This document shows positions 6,583 to 9,455 of a stretch of DNA of 9,455 nt, piece after piece. The first letter of the stretch is position 1. Each line of letters begins with the position of its first letter. A program made the translations under genes and the position numbers. The stretch is from an uncultured Candidatus Melainabacteria bacterium (GTDB lineage Bacteria; Cyanobacteriota; Vampirovibrionia; Gastranaerophilales; Gastranaerophilaceae): positions 1 through 9,455 of the forward strand of contig CAKVJE010000071.1 of the NCBI GenBank assembly GCA_934754735.1. Direction: 5' to 3'. The notes under the pieces were generated by a model, which saw only the letters and a program-made list of their open reading frames with translations, was not told where the DNA came from and did not search any database.

Positions 6583-6591
6583 GACATTGTT

Positions 6592-6637
6592 CTCTTTTCT
6601 TTTTGCTTACTTTTTCTTTCAGTAAAGAAAAAGTAAG
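6592..6637 (-). repeat. A/T-rich inverted repeat, copy B of the dispersed element
   Basis: CTTACTTTTTCTTT (6606-6619) is perfectly complementary to 6624-6637 (14 bp, 4-nt loop). It directly abuts the stop codon of the NAGPA-domain gene (stop at 6640-6638). Read on the minus strand, the stem is followed by CAAAAAGAAAAG, matching copy A at 2672-2685 apart from run lengths and a G/A difference. It may act as a 3'-end hairpin for the lptB cluster, but no U-tract follows, so I do not call it a standard intrinsic terminator. Confidence 0.6.
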
Positions 6638-7453
6638 TTATTTTAGTTTTACAACCATAAACGACTTCAACGCTCTTCCGGTATCGCCGGTTTCTTGAGT
6701 AGAAACAACATTAATGTCTTTGTAATTTAAAGATGTTGAGCTTCCGCCGTCAAATGCCATTGCGCTATCTAAACCATAACTGGCGCATAAATCTCGTGCT
6801 TCATAGATATCCATCGGATGCTGGTTGGTTACTATTAGAATGTGAACCTCTTGCGCTCCGCCGTCCAGATTCTTGATACCAATCAAAGTTCTAGCTGTTT
6901 TATGTAGAACAGAAGCAGATTCCCTTACAATGTTTCCATCTTTATCTTTTACGATAAAAAACTCTTCTTCCAGTCTAAGATTTGGTAAAAGCTGAGGCCC
7001 GCCTTGAGCAGAAGTTTTAACTGAACACATAAAATCGATTTTAGAATTATGTTGCGCAATTTCATATTTTAACTTACTATCACAATCAAGAACACGAAAC
7101 TCGGTTCTGTTAATAATTTTTTGTAGATTCTGCCTTAATACAGGATTTGCCATAACGTTATCATTAAACAAAGGGTCTTCGACGGTTTGATAATCGTTAA
7201 CAATATAAGAAATAGTTTTTTGATTTTTAGGGTCAAAAAAACCTGTGTTAATCGTCAACAAAGAACCGGCTTTTTTGTGTGCTTCACGATTCGTAATCAA
7301 AGATGGCGAAGATATAAATTGAATTTGTTTTTTTACTTTATCACCACTTAACACTATGTGATAAATTCCATCTTCATTATCAACTTTGATAGGAGAAGCG
7401 AAAGCCGTCAAAGTACATAAAATAAACAAACCCAACACTAAAATTTTCTTCAT
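6638..7453 (-). CDS. Secreted phosphodiester glycosidase (NAGPA) domain protein
   Basis: 271 aa. The domain family is named for N-acetylglucosamine-1-phosphodiester alpha-N-acetylglucosaminidase, and bacterial members are envelope or extracellular enzymes acting on sugar phosphodiesters. The ATG at 7453 is chosen because MKKILVLGLFILCTLTAFAS is a clear signal peptide (cleavage near 20) and AAGGGA (7467-7462) lies 8 nt upstream. A longer frame back to 7564 would bury the signal peptide and overlap the permease gene. Family landmarks are INTGFFDP (68-75), GGPQLL (151-156), ARTLIGI (187-193), MAFDGGSSTSLNY (232-244) and a final GRALKSFMVVK (259-269). The first base of the gene is 1 nt after the permease stop, so translation is probably coupled. 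That context suggests a periplasmic role tied to LPS export or remodelling, which is inference; substrate unknown. Confidence 0.9.
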   Translation of the reverse strand: MKKILVLGLFILCTLTAFASPIKVDNEDGIYHIVLSGDKVKKQIQFISSPSLITNREAHKKAGSLLTINTGFFDPKNQKTISYIVNDYQTVEDPLFNDNVMANPVLRQNLQKIINRTEFRVLDCDSKLKYEIAQHNSKIDFMCSVKTSAQGGPQLLPNLRLEEEFFIVKDKDGNIVRESASVLHKTARTLIGIKNLDGGAQEVHILIVTNQHPMDIYEARDLCASYGLDSAMAFDGGSSTSLNYKDINVVSTQETGDTGRALKSFMVVKLK

Positions 7454-7454
7454 A

Positions 7455-8579
7455 TTATAAATCCCTTGTTCTATAGAACATAATAATTGCACATAAAAAT
7501 GCCAAAGGCGGAATTGCTGCTGTTGCAAGCGGTGGCAAAACACCTTTTTCAGCCAATAAATCAAAGAATGGCAGAGTTATATAGTAAACGAAAATACATC
7601 CTATCGCAATTGTAAAACCGATTAATCTTTGTTCTCTTGGTTTACTAAAACCAAGCAAGCAACCCATTACAGCTAAAAGTACACAAACAAACGGATGGAA
7701 AAATCTTTGATAATACTTATTCGCCATTAGCCTATAATCTTCATCAAGATTTTCTTTCTTCAAAAGGTCAACATAATGCTTCAAGTCTTTGTTATTGATA
7801 TCACGATCTTTTTTAGTCGAATTAATCATAATTGTATATGCATCATTTGCATCTTCACCATTAAGAATATACGCCCTATCTTGCTTAGTAATTTTCTTAA
7901 AAATACCATCTTCATTTATATTATAAGAAGTTACATTTTCTAAGACCCAGCTCGGCTCGCCTTGCGGATTAACTCCTTTGTGCCCGATTTCACCAACTAA
8001 AATATTATCTAGACCATGCAAATCATCAAAAACTTGTTTCGAAAAATTCATGACTATTACATCTGTCATTTCATCTTGGAAAAATCTTGAAACAATAACT
8101 GCTTGTTCAGGATGATTATTTTCATCCTTTTTGGTGTAAATATATTGAGTAAGCATTTGCCCGCCCTTAATTTCTTCAAGTTTTTGGCAAGTATAGGGAA
8201 TCCATTTGTCATAAGTTACAAAACAAAGATAAGTAACAATAAAACTTAATACTAAAAGCGGACGCAATATTCTTGAAAAAGACATGCCAACAGCCCTAAA
8301 AATTGTTAGTTCGGAATCTTTACTCAGCTTATCAAATGTAAATAAAGAACCTAGCAATAGGCCTACAGGAAAAGCTTTTCCTAAAATTTTTGGCATTTCA
8401 TAAATAAGAACGAGAACGCCTGTTTTTGCTGTATAAGCACCTTCCAAAACTTTTTTAATTGTATTTAAAAGCATTTCGGGTGCAATCCAAACAATTGTAA
8501 ACAACATAATCGCAACAATTGTTGTAATCAAAACTTGTGTAAAAATGTATCTGTCATAAACTGTAAAAGGCTTTTTCAT
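7455..8579 (-). CDS. LPS export permease, LptF/LptG (YjgP/YjgQ) family
   Basis: 374 aa, typical for the family. The protein pairs with LptB to extract LPS from the inner membrane and pass it to the LptC/LptA bridge. Layout: cytoplasmic N-terminus, membrane segments near 11-33, 53-81 (two parts) and 103-122, a family signature around DSELTIFRAVGMSFSRILRP (88-107), a periplasmic beta-rich domain (about 125-285), then three C-terminal membrane segments (292-312, 317-335, 352-369). Canonical systems use an LptF-LptG pair; only one such gene is present here, so it could form a homodimer or have a partner elsewhere. I therefore give no F or G symbol. Its ATG follows the lptB stop by 1 nt. The nearest ribosome-binding site (AAAGGA, 8599-8594) is 14 nt away, so translation probably depends on coupling to lptB. 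Confidence 0.92.
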   Translation of the reverse strand: MKKPFTVYDRYIFTQVLITTIVAIMLFTIVWIAPEMLLNTIKKVLEGAYTAKTGVLVLIYEMPKILGKAFPVGLLLGSLFTFDKLSKDSELTIFRAVGMSFSRILRPLLVLSFIVTYLCFVTYDKWIPYTCQKLEEIKGGQMLTQYIYTKKDENNHPEQAVIVSRFFQDEMTDVIVMNFSKQVFDDLHGLDNILVGEIGHKGVNPQGEPSWVLENVTSYNINEDGIFKKITKQDRAYILNGEDANDAYTIMINSTKKDRDINNKDLKHYVDLLKKENLDEDYRLMANKYYQRFFHPFVCVLLAVMGCLLGFSKPREQRLIGFTIAIGCIFVYYITLPFFDLLAEKGVLPPLATAAIPPLAFLCAIIMFYRTRDL

Positions 8580-8580
8580 A

Positions 8581-9306
8581 CTAAAGTTTGAAGTCCTTTC
8601 CTAAATAGAATTCCTTAGCTACAGGGTCGTTTGCGACATCTGTACTTTTACCTTGAATTTTAATTTTTCCATCAAAAATCACATACGCCCTATCAGTAAT
8701 TGAAAGAGTTGCTTTAGGGTTGTGGTCAGTAATAAGTACGCCCAAGCCTTTTTCTTCAGAAATCTTTCTAATGTTATCTTTGATTTCACCAATTGCAATA
8801 GGGTCGATGCCGGCAAATGGTTCGTCCAGAAGCATGAAATCAGGACTTGCAGCTAGTGCACGCGCGATTTCGACACGTCTTCTTTCACCACCTGATAGAG
8901 CAACAGCAGGAGATTTTCTAAGTTTCATTACACCAAACTCTGTCAGTAATTCTTCTAATTTCATTTTCTTTTCATTAACAGTTAATTTATCATTCATTTC
9001 TAAAACCAGTTGAATATTATCTTCAACTGTTAGTTTTCTGAAAATTGAATTTTCTTGCGGAAGATATCCAATACCTGCTTTTGCACGCAAGTTCATTGGC
9101 CATGCTGTAATGTCTTTTCCGTCTATAAACACATTACCTGTATTTGGTTTAACCAAACCTACAATCATGTAGAATGTCGTGGTTTTTCCGGCTCCGTTTG
9201 GACCAAGTAAACAAACAACTTCACCTTTATCCATAAAGAAACTAACGTCATTAACAACGCTTCTATCGCCATATATTTTAACTAAATTTTTTGCCTCTAT
9301 TCTCAT
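8581..9306 (-). CDS. lptB: LPS export ABC transporter ATP-binding protein LptB
   Basis: 241 aa, the usual LptB size. It powers LPS extraction from the inner membrane as a dimer on the cytoplasmic face of the permease. Motifs: Walker A GPNGAGKT (35-42), Q-loop YLPQ (Gln84) followed by ENSIFRKLTVEDNI, typical of LptB, ABC signature LSGGE (137-141) in LSGGERRRVEIARAL, Walker B FMLLDE (157-162) with PFAGIDPIAI, H-loop His195 in VLITDHN, and the C-terminal FYLGKDFKL, close to the family's VYLGEDFRL ending. All catalytic residues are present. The ATG at 9306 is supported by GGGGA (9317-9313), 6 nt upstream. It heads a tight minus-strand cluster with the permease and the NAGPA-domain protein. No other start fits better. 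Confidence 0.97.
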   Translation of the reverse strand: MRIEAKNLVKIYGDRSVVNDVSFFMDKGEVVCLLGPNGAGKTTTFYMIVGLVKPNTGNVFIDGKDITAWPMNLRAKAGIGYLPQENSIFRKLTVEDNIQLVLEMNDKLTVNEKKMKLEELLTEFGVMKLRKSPAVALSGGERRRVEIARALAASPDFMLLDEPFAGIDPIAIGEIKDNIRKISEEKGLGVLITDHNPKATLSITDRAYVIFDGKIKIQGKSTDVANDPVAKEFYLGKDFKL

Positions 9307-9330
9307 TCTAAATCCCCATTCTATCTCTTA

Positions 9331-9336
9331 ATTATA
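9331..9336 (-). promoter_or_regulatory. Candidate -10 element for the lptB operon
   Basis: A perfect TATAAT on the minus strand (9336-9331), in the context TGTTATATAAT, would start transcription near 9324, leaving a leader of about 18 nt with the GGGGA ribosome-binding site. No good -35 lies 16-18 nt upstream; TTGAAT (9355-9350) is only 13 nt away. The background is very AT-rich, so this is tentative. Confidence 0.35.
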
Positions 9337-9360
9337 TAACAAAATAAATATTCAAATTTA

Positions 9361-9404
9361 AAAATTGTATTATTTCTTTGTAACGAAATGTAACAATTTT
9401 TGAA
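9361..9404. repeat. Inverted repeat with phased TGTAAC words upstream of lptB
   Basis: AAAATTGT (9361-9368) is inverted at 9393-9400, extendable by an A-T pair, a wobble pair and two more A-T pairs. Inside and overlapping it are two direct TGTAAC words (9379-9384 and 9389-9394), 10 bp apart, about one helical turn. It could be an operator for lptB or for a divergent gene. To its right, a frame from ATG 9408 is open to the window edge for only 16 codons and lacks a ribosome-binding site, so I do not call a gene there. Confidence 0.3.
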
Positions 9405-9455
9405 AAAATGGTCATGAATTCTAAAGTTTTTAGTCAAATGTGCCGATATACATGT

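Noticed and set aside
7454..7564. N-terminal extension of the NAGPA protein back to 7564
   Set aside because: It would overlap the end of the permease gene and bury a clear signal peptide; the ATG at 7453 has an AAGGGA site at good spacing.
9380..9394. GTAACGAAATGTAAC upstream of lptB as an NtcA site
   Set aside because: The cyanobacterial consensus GTA-N8-TAC is not met; the second half reads TAA.
9408..9455. Possible divergent gene starting at ATG 9408 or 9414
   Set aside because: Only 16 codons are visible and there is no ribosome-binding site or clear promoter; it cannot be told from a chance open frame.
1..9455. CRISPR array, tRNA, rRNA, transposase or integrase
   Set aside because: No spaced direct-repeat array, no tRNA-like fold and no recombinase motifs were seen on either strand.

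Overview
The window is AT-rich (roughly two-thirds A+T by eye) and comes from a bacterium with an outer membrane: it carries a Kdo transferase (waaA) and the LPS-export ATPase and permease (lptB, lptF/G family). A single LptF/LptG-type permease, a phosphodiester-glycosidase (NAGPA) protein directly behind it, a small orphan protein with an N-terminal SISFQGK segment, and long TPR proteins together suggest a non-photosynthetic cyanobacterial relative such as the gut Gastranaerophilales (Vampirovibrionia/Melainabacteria). That placement is inference from gene content and style and was not tested; another AT-rich Gram-negative lineage is possible.

Layout. Positions 1-1271 (+) hold the 3' part of an ArnT-like membrane glycosyltransferase whose frame is already open at the window's left edge. 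It contains a GC-rich palindromic element read through in frame. Positions 1338-2558 (+) are waaA. A 287-base convergent spacer follows, full of hairpins. Everything to its right is on the minus strand. Read in the direction of transcription from the right edge, the order is: lptB (9306-8581), an lptF/G-family permease (8579-7455) and a secreted NAGPA-domain protein (7453-6638), with 1-nt gaps; a 176-base spacer carrying a second copy of the A/T-rich inverted repeat seen in the convergent spacer; a degenerate PilZ-like protein (6461-5859) and a 530-aa TPR protein (5850-4258), 8 nt apart; a uridine-kinase-like P-loop kinase (4207-3323) with its own promoter inside the end of the TPR gene; and a 150-aa orphan (3298-2846).

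Function. The first two genes and the lptB cluster concern LPS: Kdo addition, probable lipid A or core glycosylation, and extraction of LPS from the inner membrane. The coupled NAGPA protein is probably an envelope enzyme working with that export machine. The PilZ-like/TPR pair looks like a regulatory or scaffold module that has lost the c-di-GMP-binding residues. The kinase keeps its phosphate-binding parts but lacks the usual uridine-contacting motif, so its substrate is open.

For three genes I place the start downstream of the longest possible open frame (kinase at 4207, orphan at 3298, NAGPA protein at 7453), using ribosome-binding sites and, for the NAGPA protein, the signal peptide. I saw no tRNA, rRNA, CRISPR array, transposase or phage gene. 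I did not find a clear-cut new multi-gene system. The most unusual items are the in-frame palindromic insertion, the pair of dispersed inverted repeats, the apparently leaderless PilZ-like gene, and the degenerate PilZ/TPR pair.
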